Shown one piece after another: positions 23,801 to 31,738 of a DNA stretch of 64,000 bases (within the stretch, counting starts at the first letter, position 1; each line of letters starts with the position of its first letter). The DNA is from an uncultured Clostridia bacterium. Its GTDB lineage: Bacteria > Bacillota > Clostridia > Oscillospirales > Acutalibacteraceae. Under the pieces are notes generated by a model. It searched no databases, was not told the origin of the DNA, and saw only the letters and a program-made list of their open reading frames with translations. Position numbers and translations under genes: made by a program. The DNA lies in assembly GCA_946183365.1 (NCBI GenBank), contig CAMHAH010000004.1, forward strand, positions 119,583 through 183,582. The letters run 5' to 3'.

Positions 23801-26800
23801 GATTCCATCTGTCACCAGCCCTCTGAGCGTTTCTCCTTCGATTGGGATATCGGACACATTCAGACTGCCGACAACGGCATTGAATACGGGCGTGTAGAAG
23901 TTCTCTTGCGCAGGAAGATAACCGTCCTGTGCCTTGCTCTCGAGCATCAGGTATACGGATTCGGGCTTTTCTCCTTCATTAAAATTGAGCCAGCGCTTGT
24001 AAACCGTGGTATCGAGAACCGCGAGGTTGGTGATGTTTGTCTTGTGCAGATCCTCCTCATCCACTGCGTAGGACGCCTTATACTTTGTGGTATGCCTCGG
24101 AACGCCCTTTACGCCGTCATTATATGAGCCGATCTCAAACATAACGAAGGGAGGAGAAATCGCGGTGGTCTTCGCGAGCTTTTTGACCCAGTCGACATTC
24201 GGCTCAAACTGCCAAATCACCTCGGGGTTCTTCGCCTGGTTGATGATCTGTGTGATGACCGGTCTGTCAAAATCCCAGGTGTCATAGACCAGGCGTTCCC
24301 TGACCTTCTGCTGGAAATCCTCCGCGTCCGGGTCGAGCTCGTCGTCCCCGTCCTTTTTCGGGCCGAGCTCGCGGATACGGTATTTGTATTTTACGTATCT
24401 TTCGTTAGTATCATCATAGTATCCGGAGGGAACTTCCTCAAATTCCGCCTTCCAGCTGTTCGCGTCACTCAGCGTGACGATCTTTTCGGTATGCCACTCT
24501 TTGGCGCTGATCTTCCTCTGCAGGACGACTTGGATAGAATCGGGCTTGTCCTTATTTGCAAAGTCGATATCCCATGTCTTGCTGACGGAATAGATTTCAT
24601 TCTCGATCTCTTCGGGATCGAGCGGAACAAAGTGGATATTGTTTTCGTCCATCTCACGGTGGACTTCTGTGTTGCGGTAGCCGTAAACGGTGACGTTAGA
24701 ACTGTCAGAAAAAGCGTCGGGATCCATGTCGAAACTATCTTTTTCCGAATAGATCGTGACCTTCTGCAGCTCAGGGCAATTTTTAAAACATTCAGAGTTC
24801 AAATTTTCAAGCCCGTCGCCGATCGTCACCTCGGTCAAATTCGTGCAGTTTGCGAAGGCATGTTCCTCGATAGTATCGATGTTACCCTGTATGATAACAT
24901 TTTTGATGGTTGTATTATTTCCGAAAGCATCTTCACCGATGATAGAGAAATCCTTGTCGCGAAGATCATCATCGGGATAATCATCGGGCACCTTGTCAGG
25001 CACGATCACATATTCATCATTACCGTTATAGCTGATCAGCTTAACCGATCCGCCGTCGTCATAGCCGAAGGTGAACAGCGGCAGGATCGTTTCCTCCTGT
25101 GTAATCTCATTCTCTCCGTCCGGGTCGGAGAAATACTTTCTGCATTCGGGGCAATACCAGTATTCGATGTTGCCGTGGCTGTCCTCGGTCGGATAGACCT
25201 TTTCCTTATGCTCCAGATTATGCTTCTTAGGGATTTTCGCTGTTTTCACATCGGTATAGGTCTTATCTTCATAAGTGTAGGTTGCGGTATACTCTATCTC
25301 TCCCTCTTCATAGCAGGTTGGCTGCTTGATGATCTTAGAGGTAACTGACGCCGGAAAATCTGCAGTGGTATAATCATGTGCATCACAACTAAGAGACAAG
25401 CGTGCAGAGGTGTAATCTTGGCTCCACTTCCAATCAGGATTGCCCATGATATGCTCAATCGCGCTGTGGGGATAATTTTTTGCTTCCATCTGCTCTTCCA
25501 CACCTGTAAAGTGATAGCAGTAAACCCGGTGGTAGCCTTCGATTCCTTTAAAAAGATTATCGCCGCAATAAAAGTTTTCCTTTTTAGAATAGATTGTGAC
25601 CTTATTCAGTAAATAGCAATCATTGAAGCATGCGTTGCCGAGATATTCTAATCCGGCGCCAATCTGTACCTCTTTCAGACTATTGCAACCTGAGAAGGCG
25701 GCATAATCGACCTTGATGATGTTATCCTGCAGCACCACCCTTTCCAGCTTTCTATTGTAAGCGAAGGCACCGTTTTCAATGACGGAAATGTCTTTGCCGC
25801 GCAGCTCTTCATCAGGATAATTCTCGGGAATCTTTTCCGGCACGGTAATATCTACATCGACGCCGTTGTAGCCTGTCAGCACATATTCGCCGTTTTTCAG
25901 TTCATAGGTGAAATACGGCACTATAGTGTCTTTTTCTTGAATCTCAGTTTTTTCGTCTGGATCTGAGAAATATTTTCCGCACTCCGGGCAATACCAGTAT
26001 TCGATATTGCCGTTTTGCTCCGGCTTCGGATCGACCTTTACAAAATGCTGTAATTCGTGTTTCTTAGGAATCGCCTTTGTTTTTACATCGGTATAGGTCT
26101 GTTCGTTAAAGGTGACGGTCGCGGTGTACTTGATCTCGCCATCTACTGTTGCGGTCGCTTCCTTGGTGACCTCATGGGCGATCACCGCCTGTACGCTCTT
26201 TGTATCGTCGCCGTTTACGCAGGCGAATGCAGCGGTCGCGGACGAATAATCTTCGCTCCAGCTCCATTTAGGCTCGCCGTAGTGATGCTCGAGCGACTCA
26301 AAGGGGATACTGTAATAGACCATTTTCTCATGAACCTTTGTGCCGCAATAACCGCAAACCGTGACCGGACTGTTGCTAAAAACGCCCGGTTGCATATCGA
26401 AGTTGCCGCGTTTCGATTTGATGGTGACCTTTTCCAGATTGGGACAATCGGCAAAGCATTCAGTTGCAAGATAATCAAGACCTTGTCCGATTGTCACCGT
26501 TTTCAGATTGGCGCAACCATTGAAGGATATGTAGCCGACATGCGTGTAGCTATCGGGTATTATGACGTTTTTAATCGTCGAGTTGCCTTTGAAAGCCTCT
26601 TCTCTGATGACGGTGGCGGTCTTGTCGCGCAGCGACTTGTCGGGGTAATTATCGGGAATTGTTTCGGGCAAGGAAGGGTATGCGTCGTCTCCGTTGTAGC
26701 CTGTCAGCTTGTAAAAGCCGTCGCTGCTGTACTCAAAGGAGAAATACGGCAAAATGGTTTCTTCTTCGGTAATCTTATTCTGCGCCTGTCCGTCTTTAAA

Positions 26801-27610
26801 ATATTCTTCGGTATCTGTATAATACCAGTATTCGATGTTTCCGTTTTTCCGCGTTGTAGGGGCAACTCTGTCCTCATGGCGCAGTGTGTGGTCAATCGGC
26901 ACAAAGGTTAGGTCGGTTGTGAAGGTGGATTCTATTTTCCGTTCCAAAGCCGTACCGCTGTAACCGTAAACGACGACATCTCTGTAGTTGTCAAACACAT
27001 ACGAATCCATATCAAAAGCATTACTCCGTGAAAGGATTCTGACCTTTTTCAGCGATGTACAATTATAAAAACAGAATTTGCCCAAATAAGTAAGACCGGT
27101 TCCGATTCTTACTTCTGTAAGCGCGGTGCAATTCGCAAAGCATGAAGTGGCGATATGACTGACATTGTCTAGTATTGTCACCTTTTTTATCGTTGTATTG
27201 TTGAGAAACGCGGATTCCTTGATGATAGAAAAGCTTTGTCTGCGCAGTGCTTCGTCGGGATAATTGTCCGGAACCTTGTCAGGGACAACAACCTCTTCGT
27301 CATTGCCGTTGTAGCTTATCAGCTTAATCAATCCGCCCTCATCTGCAAAGGTGAAGTACGGCACCAGAACGGTTTCTTTATCAATGATCTCTTCCTCTCC
27401 GTCCGCGTCTGAAAAATATTTTTCGCAATCCTCACAATACCAATACTCGATATTGCCGTTTTCCTCCGCGGTGGGGAACTTCTTTTCCTTGTGGATTAAT
27501 GGGTGGCTGTGAGTTGCCGCATTGACAACAAACGGCGCGGCGGTAAAAGCACTCACCAGCATGACCGCCGCCATCAGTACACTCAACCCTCTGTGCAACA
27601 ATCTTTTCAT
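20807..27610 (-). CDS. Giant secreted LRR and Cna-B repeat protein
   Basis: The 2267-residue protein starts with a signal peptide (LLHRGLSVLMAAVMLVSAFTA). Residues about 50-1000 are four modules. Each opens with an NGNIEYWYCxxCxKYFSD motif (about 53, 255, 533 and 814; the second has lost its cysteines), followed by BspA-like LRR_5 repeats. Residues about 1003-1500 hold collagen-binding-B style domains. Residues about 1507-1600 are Pro/Thr/Ser-rich (TEPSTEP) with an Asp run and a Gly/Pro linker. Residues about 1700-1885 are two Cna-B repeats (KTWQDDNDKEGKRPSEITVN). The C-terminal 380 residues resemble the C-terminus of the giant at 43823. No LPXTG or membrane anchor is visible. It is a likely adhesin. 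Expression runs through a leader with two terminators. Confidence 0.9.
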   Translation of the reverse strand: MKRLLHRGLSVLMAAVMLVSAFTAAPFVVNAATHSHPLIHKEKKFPTAEENGNIEYWYCEDCEKYFSDADGEEEIIDKETVLVPYFTFADEGGLIKLISYNGNDEEVVVPDKVPDNYPDEALRRQSFSIIKESAFLNNTTIKKVTILDNVSHIATSCFANCTALTEVRIGTGLTYLGKFCFYNCTSLKKVRILSRSNAFDMDSYVFDNYRDVVVYGYSGTALERKIESTFTTDLTFVPIDHTLRHEDRVAPTTRKNGNIEYWYYTDTEEYFKDGQAQNKITEEETILPYFSFEYSSDGFYKLTGYNGDDAYPSLPETIPDNYPDKSLRDKTATVIREEAFKGNSTIKNVIIPDSYTHVGYISFNGCANLKTVTIGQGLDYLATECFADCPNLEKVTIKSKRGNFDMQPGVFSNSPVTVCGYCGTKVHEKMVYYSIPFESLEHHYGEPKWSWSEDYSSATAAFACVNGDDTKSVQAVIAHEVTKEATATVDGEIKYTATVTFNEQTYTDVKTKAIPKKHELQHFVKVDPKPEQNGNIEYWYCPECGKYFSDPDEKTEIQEKDTIVPYFTYELKNGEYVLTGYNGVDVDITVPEKIPENYPDEELRGKDISVIENGAFAYNRKLERVVLQDNIIKVDYAAFSGCNSLKEVQIGAGLEYLGNACFNDCYLLNKVTIYSKKENFYCGDNLFKGIEGYHRVYCYHFTGVEEQMEAKNYPHSAIEHIMGNPDWKWSQDYTSARLSLSCDAHDYTTADFPASVTSKIIKQPTCYEEGEIEYTATYTYEDKTYTDVKTAKIPKKHNLEHKEKVYPTEDSHGNIEYWYCPECRKYFSDPDGENEITQEETILPLFTFGYDDGGSVKLISYNGNDEYVIVPDKVPDDYPDDDLRDKDFSIIGEDAFGNNTTIKNVIIQGNIDTIEEHAFANCTNLTEVTIGDGLENLNSECFKNCPELQKVTIYSEKDSFDMDPDAFSDSSNVTVYGYRNTEVHREMDENNIHFVPLDPEEIENEIYSVSKTWDIDFANKDKPDSIQVVLQRKISAKEWHTEKIVTLSDANSWKAEFEEVPSGYYDDTNERYVKYKYRIRELGPKKDGDDELDPDAEDFQQKVRERLVYDTWDFDRPVITQIINQAKNPEVIWQFEPNVDWVKKLAKTTAISPPFVMFEIGSYNDGVKGVPRHTTKYKASYAVDEEDLHKTNITNLAVLDTTVYKRWLNFNEGEKPESVYLMLESKAQDGYLPAQENFYTPVFNAVVGSLNVSDIPIEGETLRGLVTDGISKNLGGNLFSEAVAMGADVLFNKYFATGLAVGKATPDSQNPLTRWRVKFTVKKYGMGEKKLPMDYAGAELVTGMMEMIIDALIHQGGLDFSIPVMYEPRDKYWSIKGYALSLLHDYERTCNVINIKFHPGDGDPNDPDQRPQVIGGTKWWKGDEEANRPNDIQLHVLYDDNGTEKEVQGSPVTVTKGDSYDNNGWTWSLKIPVDSPDRDKDYYIREDVPDGYTVSYMGLDLVNTKSEPSTEPPTEPSTEPSTEPSTEPSTEPSTEPATQPSTQPSEADDDDDDDDDGDPSVIIIPVPSVDPPFVPGPGGPDTPDDPDDPDDPTEATESTEPTEPEDTLTVTKMWMYDEEADRPSYLKIHVYNAGSEITGSPIKLKKSDFSGSSTWTSGEIKLDQGVKKNMLTFTEEYPSKYENRDNYASTVFGSTIINRWLETNITGTKTWQDDNDKEGKRPSEITVNLMADGKKVDFVKVTAANGWKYSFVNKPIYKTENGNKVKISYTVEEEAVENYTATYDGYNIVNTVTTTDITGTKIWNDNNNQEGKRPEQITVNLLADGEKVDSVKVTEADSWKYKFLNKPIYKTENGNRVKISYTVEEEAVANYTATYDGYTIVNTAYPKGSYKFTHTDRYGEQRTKTVEVELKKEEVEGYSGNGFMPGVPTYLWTPEAMVLYGGKNPLVKAALAVTGNEDDDPQKDVSVYKNDIQWDLVKTVASDASNMTPNPLDNSLEVFATTKPYTFTFRYHLVKDGTTEYRGVVPNVAYGKPVTFSAEFTDPEKYVHIDDTIPEEGFCYWSADEAGLIPITTNRTFGMLLRGKWLDESNDDRIVDVYAQYENQLEDDWNPLIEEATFTHMISDEYDWVYLDYMVNYLSKDGKVVQDMVAEGDENIRYGLVAVKRTADSEPPTDMDMIHYTNDMIKNDSTVVRIDDETVAYRFEYGKPTDETEPISNFNRVLYTLQSDTNKAENQQFSVIAYITVDGVDYYYSDVNYDINVHELLNK

Positions 27611-27686
27611 TGACTTTTCTCCTTGTGTCTTGACTTAAACGAGAGAATCACTCTCGATTCACGTTTGTTCTAAATAACGCAAAAAG

Positions 27687-27721
27687 GCGCAGAACACCCG
27701 AGTGTAACGGACGTACTGCGC
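27687..27721 (-). terminator. Second intrinsic terminator in the giant-gene leader
   Basis: On the minus strand GCGCAG pairs with CTGCGC across a 23-base loop and is followed by CTTTTT. It lies about 77 bases upstream of the start codon of the 2267-residue protein. Confidence 0.65.
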
Positions 27722-27753
27722 TTGTAACAACGTTCTATAAAAAGGGGTAGAAC

Positions 27754-27778
27754 AAAAAAAGGGCAAATGGATGGCCCT
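27754..27778 (-). terminator. First intrinsic terminator in the giant-gene leader
   Basis: On the minus strand AGGGC pairs with GCCCT around CATCCATTT and is followed by seven T. It lies about 85-110 bases after the predicted transcription start and well before the coding region, so it should attenuate transcription. Confidence 0.75.
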
Positions 27779-27784
27779 AACTGC

Positions 27785-27804
27785 CGTGCTGTGCTGTGCT
27801 GTGC
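27785..27804. repeat. Pentanucleotide repeat in the leader
   Basis: Four units of the 5-base repeat GTGCT (GCACA on the minus strand) lie between the promoter and the first leader terminator. Repeats of this sort can change length by slippage. A 54-codon frame (ATGATGATAGGC...) crosses it but is not convincing as a gene. Confidence 0.7.
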
Positions 27805-27867
27805 ATGTGTAGCCTATCATCATCACGGTGTCAGCCCCTTTCGTCTAAAGTATAATAATTCTATTGT

Positions 27868-27896
27868 ATTATACCGAAATAGAGGCTTTTCGTCAA
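27868..27896 (-). promoter_or_regulatory. Strong promoter of the 2267-residue protein operon
   Basis: On the minus strand TTGACG (27891-27896), 17 bases, TATAAT (27868-27873). It gives a leader of about 250 bases that contains two terminators. Confidence 0.8.
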
Positions 27897-28148
27897 TATG
27901 TAAAGAGGAATTAAGATAGCTTTTTGTATTTTTATTGATTTTTAAGGTGAATATCTTACGATAGCTATGAAAAGACCGGAACTCAGCCGCAGAATAGCAG
28001 CACTCCGAAAAATCCATGAAACAACAACAGAGAAGAACGATTCCTATATAAAGGCTCCGAAAAGCGTTCGTTTTCTTACTGTGAGGCAAGACGTGGCAAA
28101 ATGATGTAGAACCTGTCCGGGATAATCAACAGACTTTTCATTTTTATC

Positions 28149-28177
28149 TTGACATTTTTCCCATTCAATGATATACT
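28149..28177 (+). promoter_or_regulatory. Consensus promoter of the tRNA-half RNA, copy B
   Basis: TTGACA (28149-28154), 17 bases, TATACT (28172-28177). The same promoter with the same spacing is found at 60843-60871. Confidence 0.85.
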
Positions 28178-28183
28178 AATTTT

Positions 28184-28301
28184 CGCACGATAAAAGGCGC
28201 CGCACGTTCATGCGACACCTACTCGTTCAACTCAGTATTTAGGGGTATAGCTCAGTTGGTAGAGCAGCGGTCTCCAAATGTCTAAGAGGAGACCCTTTTT
28301 T
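28184..28301 (+). ncRNA. tRNA-Trp 5'-half / terminator chimeric RNA, copy B
   Basis: The predicted RNA of about 118 bases holds a small 5' hairpin (CGCA...TGCG), then at 28241-28278 the acceptor 5' strand, D-arm (GCTCAGTTGGTAGAGC) and anticodon arm up to CCAAA of a tRNA-Trp. The tRNA then stops: GGTCTCC (28269-28275), which contains the anticodon, pairs with GGAGACC (28288-28294), followed by six T. No 3' half, T-arm or CCA end is present, so it is not a working tRNA. It sits at the left end of the integrase-relaxase element, 240 bases from the integrase 3' end. It may be a remade attachment site or a regulatory RNA. A near-identical copy lies at 60878-60995. Confidence 0.7.
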
Positions 28302-28472
28302 ATTGCCCTTTTTACCGTAAGAATGGCTTAAACAGTGATGTTTTGGTCATTATTTTTTTACCCTGATTTCAGTATCAGCCATCTGAAATCCGCTCCTAAT
28401 TCGCCCAAAGTTTTGCTCATAGTATTGAAATAGCATCACCTTAGTAGTACCCTCTGAAAAGACATGAAAAAG

Positions 28473-28499
28473 GCCTCCAAATCCGCTCGATTTGGAGGC
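28473..28499. terminator. Bidirectional terminator after integrase, copy B
   Basis: GCCTCCAAATC (28473-28483) pairs with GATTTGGAGGC (28489-28499), with A-rich upstream and TCTTTTT downstream. It lies 40 bases after the integrase stop. The interval 28302-28472 shows no gene. Confidence 0.8.
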
Positions 28500-28538
28500 T
28501 GTCTTTTTGCTCAAAATCCGCTTTATGACACTCTGAGA

Positions 28539-29768
28539 TTACAGGTTGAACGCATCCGTCAGACCTTCCAGCTTCGTGTTATCCTTTTTGACGTAATACA
28601 GCTCGGTGATCTCTGTCGTAGTGTGACCGAGTAGATCGGCAACCTGCTTTACGGTCAAGCTCTTGATCGTTCCGTCGGGCTGTTTGATACCGTTGATCAA
28701 GGTAGTTGCGAAGGTATGCCTGAGAGCATGAAGACCTTTCAACTCTTCTTCGGGGATACCTGCCGCTGTCTGCAGTCGATAGAAGCGTCTGAGCAGGTTG
28801 ATCGGCTTGATAAAGTCTCCCTTCTCATTCGGTATGAGAGGGGTATCCTCACCGAGATACACTTCCTCTCTCAGTCTGTTGATCATCTCGATCGCCGTAT
28901 CGTTCAGCGGAACATCTCTCACGCTGGTGGCGCTTTTCGGAGGGCCTACCTTCGTATCCTGACCCTTTGCTCTGTCCATGCCATCCCTGCGGTAATACTC
29001 TTTCACCGCTCTGCGTACATGGAGAACTCTATGCTCCAAGTCGATGTCGCTGTTGAGCAGTCCGCACACCTCACCTCGTCTTAGTCCTGTGTTCAGCATG
29101 AGGAAGTAGATGGCAGATTGCTTGTACAAGGGCTTACCGTTGCCGAAACGCTTGAACGCTTCTGTTTTGAGGAGTTCTATCTCTTCAGGAGAAAAGACCG
29201 TTACAAGCTCATTCTGTGGCTTGTTTTCGATGCCTTGGGCGGAGAGATAATTTCCTTTCTTGATCATCTCAACATTCCGCATCGGATTCTTCTCGATGAG
29301 ATCTTCTCTTTCAAGATAGCGGTAGAACTCACTGAGAAGCAGATACGCTTTCTTGCACGTCGAGTAAGACTTACCGCTCATCATAATGCTGTTGAGCACC
29401 TTCTTGATGTCTGAACCCGAAATATCCCTTACGATCTTCTTACCGAGATAAGGATAGATCTGATGTTCGGCAGTCACTTCATATCTGTCATAGGTCGTCC
29501 GTTGAAGTGACGGATACTTGAACACCTCCAGCCAGTTCTGCATACTCTCTTTTAAGGACTTGGTACTTGCATTGTCTACCTTAACTTCCGGCTTATCATA
29601 GAAATGCTCAATATAGCTTTTGATCCTCTCTTTGACTTCCTTTTGGGTATCGGCAGAGAAGGATTTGCGTTTCCGCTCACCATGCTCGTCCATATACCAG
29701 ACGGAGCCGTTCCATCTGCCGTTCTTATTCTTACTTGTTGTTCCGTTTGTCAGTAGCTTTCGTTCCAT
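28539..29768 (-). CDS. Tyrosine recombinase/integrase, complete copy B
   Basis: The 409-residue protein starts behind AAAGGAGAGATTTC. Residues 1-60 are the arm-type DNA-binding domain (GRWNGSVWYMDEHGERKRKSF), residues about 70-170 the core-binding SAM-like domain, and residues about 190-409 the catalytic domain with NTGLRRGEVCGL (Arg), HALRHTFAT (His-x-x-Arg), LLGHTT (His) and a Tyr in ELYYVKK. It would integrate and excise the element by strand exchange at att sites; the adjacent tRNA-Trp 5' half suggests a tRNA target. It is downstream of relaxase and MobC genes on the same strand. A close homologue lies at 61233 and a truncated one at 15865. Confidence 0.93.
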   Translation of the reverse strand: MERKLLTNGTTSKNKNGRWNGSVWYMDEHGERKRKSFSADTQKEVKERIKSYIEHFYDKPEVKVDNASTKSLKESMQNWLEVFKYPSLQRTTYDRYEVTAEHQIYPYLGKKIVRDISGSDIKKVLNSIMMSGKSYSTCKKAYLLLSEFYRYLEREDLIEKNPMRNVEMIKKGNYLSAQGIENKPQNELVTVFSPEEIELLKTEAFKRFGNGKPLYKQSAIYFLMLNTGLRRGEVCGLLNSDIDLEHRVLHVRRAVKEYYRRDGMDRAKGQDTKVGPPKSATSVRDVPLNDTAIEMINRLREEVYLGEDTPLIPNEKGDFIKPINLLRRFYRLQTAAGIPEEELKGLHALRHTFATTLINGIKQPDGTIKSLTVKQVADLLGHTTTEITELYYVKKDNTKLEGLTDAFNL

Positions 29769-29928
29769 GAAATCTCTCCTTTCTTAGCAAGCAACAATAC
29801 CATAAACCATCCGTAATATCCAGTTACAAAAGACTTTACGAGCCGACTTTTGTTTTCTTTGATTTGCGTAATAATAATTGAAATCTCGGGAGCCCTATCT
29901 TTGTTAAGGCGAGGAATATTTTCCCTCA

Positions 29929-30906
29929 TCATCCCTGCCTGATTCCTGCCTGCTGCTCGTAGTCCTCTCTGGTGCAATACGTCAGATACGCTTCGTTGGT
30001 GATCTTCCTGCCGAGTATCTTTTCGATGGCTGCTTTCTCCGCTTGACTCATCTCATTCAGCTGTTGAGGGGTATAGCCGGGCTCGTCCTCGATAGCGCTG
30101 AACATCTCACACAGCATTTCAAGCAGACCTGTGCTCATCGTTCTGTCCACCTTATACGGATGCTCGGGTGTCACATAGTTCAGATAATCCATCGGAAGAC
30201 CTCCCATGCAACTGCCTGAGAGGAAGTACAACTCGAGGTTGTTTTTGAGAAAGCATTTATTTAACAGCTTATTATCTCTTACCTTGATCCCTTCGGGAGT
30301 GGTGAATGTGATGTACTTATACTCGTCCTCCCACTTCACCTTGTAACCGTGAAGCTCCATGTACTCAATGAAGTCATCCTTTGATGCGGTGTTCTCCAAG
30401 GCATCATACAAGGTCTCGATCAGCTCGTCCTTCCAGCGAGCGCGCTTCTTAGTCTTGACCTCGGTCACGCTCAAACCATACTGACGGCACAGCTGATTGG
30501 ATATCTCTTTGTACTGCAACATCTGGTCACGTGAGATATGGAACTTCCTGCCGTTCTCGTAGTTGACGGAATTCATAATGAGGTGATTATGTACGTGTTT
30601 GGTATTCGTATGTGTCGCCACCAGCACTTGATATCCGGGAAAGTTCTCAGCGAACTTCATCCCGATCTCATGCGCCAGTTCGGGAGTAACATGATCGTCT
30701 GGAGAGAACCACTGCACGATATGGTAATACTGTCTGCCATCTTCCTTGTGATACTGATGCTTCACATACTCGAACTCATCACAGGCCGAAACAGGAGAGC
30801 AGTTCAATCCATCGATCAACTTTCTCTCCGTTGCTTCTTCTCTCATAACATATTTGAAGATATAACTCATAGGACACTTTGCTGCAACGAATTTAACGAC
30901 TGCCAT
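29929..30906 (-). CDS. MobA/VirD2-type relaxase, copy B
   Basis: The 325-residue protein has the relaxase histidine triad region NTKHVHNHLIMNSVNYENGR at about residues 100-120, which coordinates the metal at the nick site. A catalytic Tyr is probably among the N-terminal YIFKYV tyrosines; this is inference. It nicks the origin of transfer and carries the strand during mobilisation; there is no coupling protein or type IV secretion gene in the window, so the element depends on a helper. The start overlaps the mobC end by about 40 bases. Ribosome site GGAGGTG is 12 bases upstream. It matches the copy at 62644 with few changes. Confidence 0.9.
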   Translation of the reverse strand: MAVVKFVAAKCPMSYIFKYVMREEATERKLIDGLNCSPVSACDEFEYVKHQYHKEDGRQYYHIVQWFSPDDHVTPELAHEIGMKFAENFPGYQVLVATHTNTKHVHNHLIMNSVNYENGRKFHISRDQMLQYKEISNQLCRQYGLSVTEVKTKKRARWKDELIETLYDALENTASKDDFIEYMELHGYKVKWEDEYKYITFTTPEGIKVRDNKLLNKCFLKNNLELYFLSGSCMGGLPMDYLNYVTPEHPYKVDRTMSTGLLEMLCEMFSAIEDEPGYTPQQLNEMSQAEKAAIEKILGRKITNEAYLTYCTREDYEQQAGIRQG

Positions 30907-31181
30907 AGCTGACCTAACACCTCCTCAGTTTCTTGCAGATTGACCGCTTGGATATATCCGGAGTTGACTGCCCTGGTGATCTGGTTGAGGTTATTACCGA
31001 TTGCTCGAAGCTCCCTCGCAACATCATCCAAACCGTTTACAGCGACGATCTGCTTCTCCAAAGCGCACCGTCTCAGGTACTCGCTGATGCTCAGATCCGA
31101 GGCGTCTACCTTCTTCATGATCCTGTCCTTTTCTTCTTCCGTCGCTCTGAATTTCATAATACAATTCCTGTTTTCTTTCAA
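30867..31181 (-). CDS. MobC-like ribbon-helix-helix mobilisation protein, copy B
   Basis: The likely start is TTG 31181, 8 bases after GGAGG; an in-frame TTG further upstream overlaps that site. The protein (KENRNCIMKFRATEEEKDRI) has an N-terminal ribbon-helix-helix (SDLSISEYLRRCAL), then the bacterial mobilisation signature ELRAIGNNLNQITRAVNSG. It helps the relaxase find and open the transfer origin. It lies directly downstream of a conserved cruciform (31220-31317) and overlaps the relaxase gene, the standard mob order. Confidence 0.9.
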   Translation of the reverse strand: MKENRNCIMKFRATEEEKDRIMKKVDASDLSISEYLRRCALEKQIVAVNGLDDVARELRAIGNNLNQITRAVNSGYIQAVNLQETEEVLGQLWQSLNSLQQSVL

Positions 31182-31219
31182 CCTACATACCTCCAATCTC
31201 TAACACAATTTGCTTCATA

Positions 31220-31317
31220 GGGGTGCGGGCCTAGCCCGCATTCGCCTTGTTCGGCGGCCAACAAAGGCCGTCGTAACACAAAGGCGAAACTGGCGATATA
31301 TACCTAAGTGTATACCA
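31220..31317. repeat. Conserved cruciform, probable oriT, copy B
   Basis: GCGGGC-CTA-GCCCGC is followed by the nested palindrome TTCGCCTT...AAGGCGAA around CGGCGGCC/GGCCGTCG and by AAGTGTATAC. The block starts 38 bases upstream of mobC, the usual place for a transfer origin. The nick site is not identified. Confidence 0.6.
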
Positions 31318-31676
31318 CTTTTTAACCTTTCATCACACCATAGCTTCTACTGTTTTTATTGAAAGGAAAACAACACTTCTCCCCTACCCTACATACTCAA
31401 CACATTTAGCGATCCACGAACTCAGTATAAACTCTCATAGTATCCATTAACGGGACTTTGAGGAAGTATATTTCCATCAGAGAATAAAAACAGAACTTTT
31501 TTCATAAAAAGAACGCAACACATGATCTGTAACCACCTGACGGAATTTCCGCCACAGGTGCTCACAAATCGTCTGTGTTGGGCACGCGTGCCTTTTTCCT
31601 ATTATCACTTCAACGTCTATATATAAACGCAAACAGCGGGGATGACTAACGTGTCATCTCCGCTGCTGTGTTTTTT
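31318..31676. repeat. Right end of the mobile element with hairpins, copy B
   Basis: No gene is seen. The stretch is shared with 19334-19690 and partly with 56754-57075. It holds CACCTG...CAGGTG, the palindrome GGCACGCGTGCC followed by five T, and CAGCGGGGATGAC/GTCATCTCCGCTG (31634-31665) followed by six T. Similarity stops close to the last hairpin, so the element may end near 31676. Confidence 0.65.
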
Positions 31677-31738
31677 CGTTATTCATCCGGTATTTACTTC
31701 AAGTTGTTATGAATAATTAATTAATAGCAAGCATTGCG

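Noticed and set aside
27611..27815. 54-codon frame through the giant-gene leader
   Set aside because: It crosses two terminator stems and the 5-bp repeat; weak ribosome site and odd composition. Kept only as a remark to the leader.
27823..28089. 88-residue minus-strand frame
   Set aside because: It covers the promoter of the 2267-residue gene, has no ribosome site and no recognisable domain.
28241..28278. A working tRNA-Trp gene
   Set aside because: The T-arm, variable loop and 3' acceptor strand are missing; the anticodon arm is part of a terminator.
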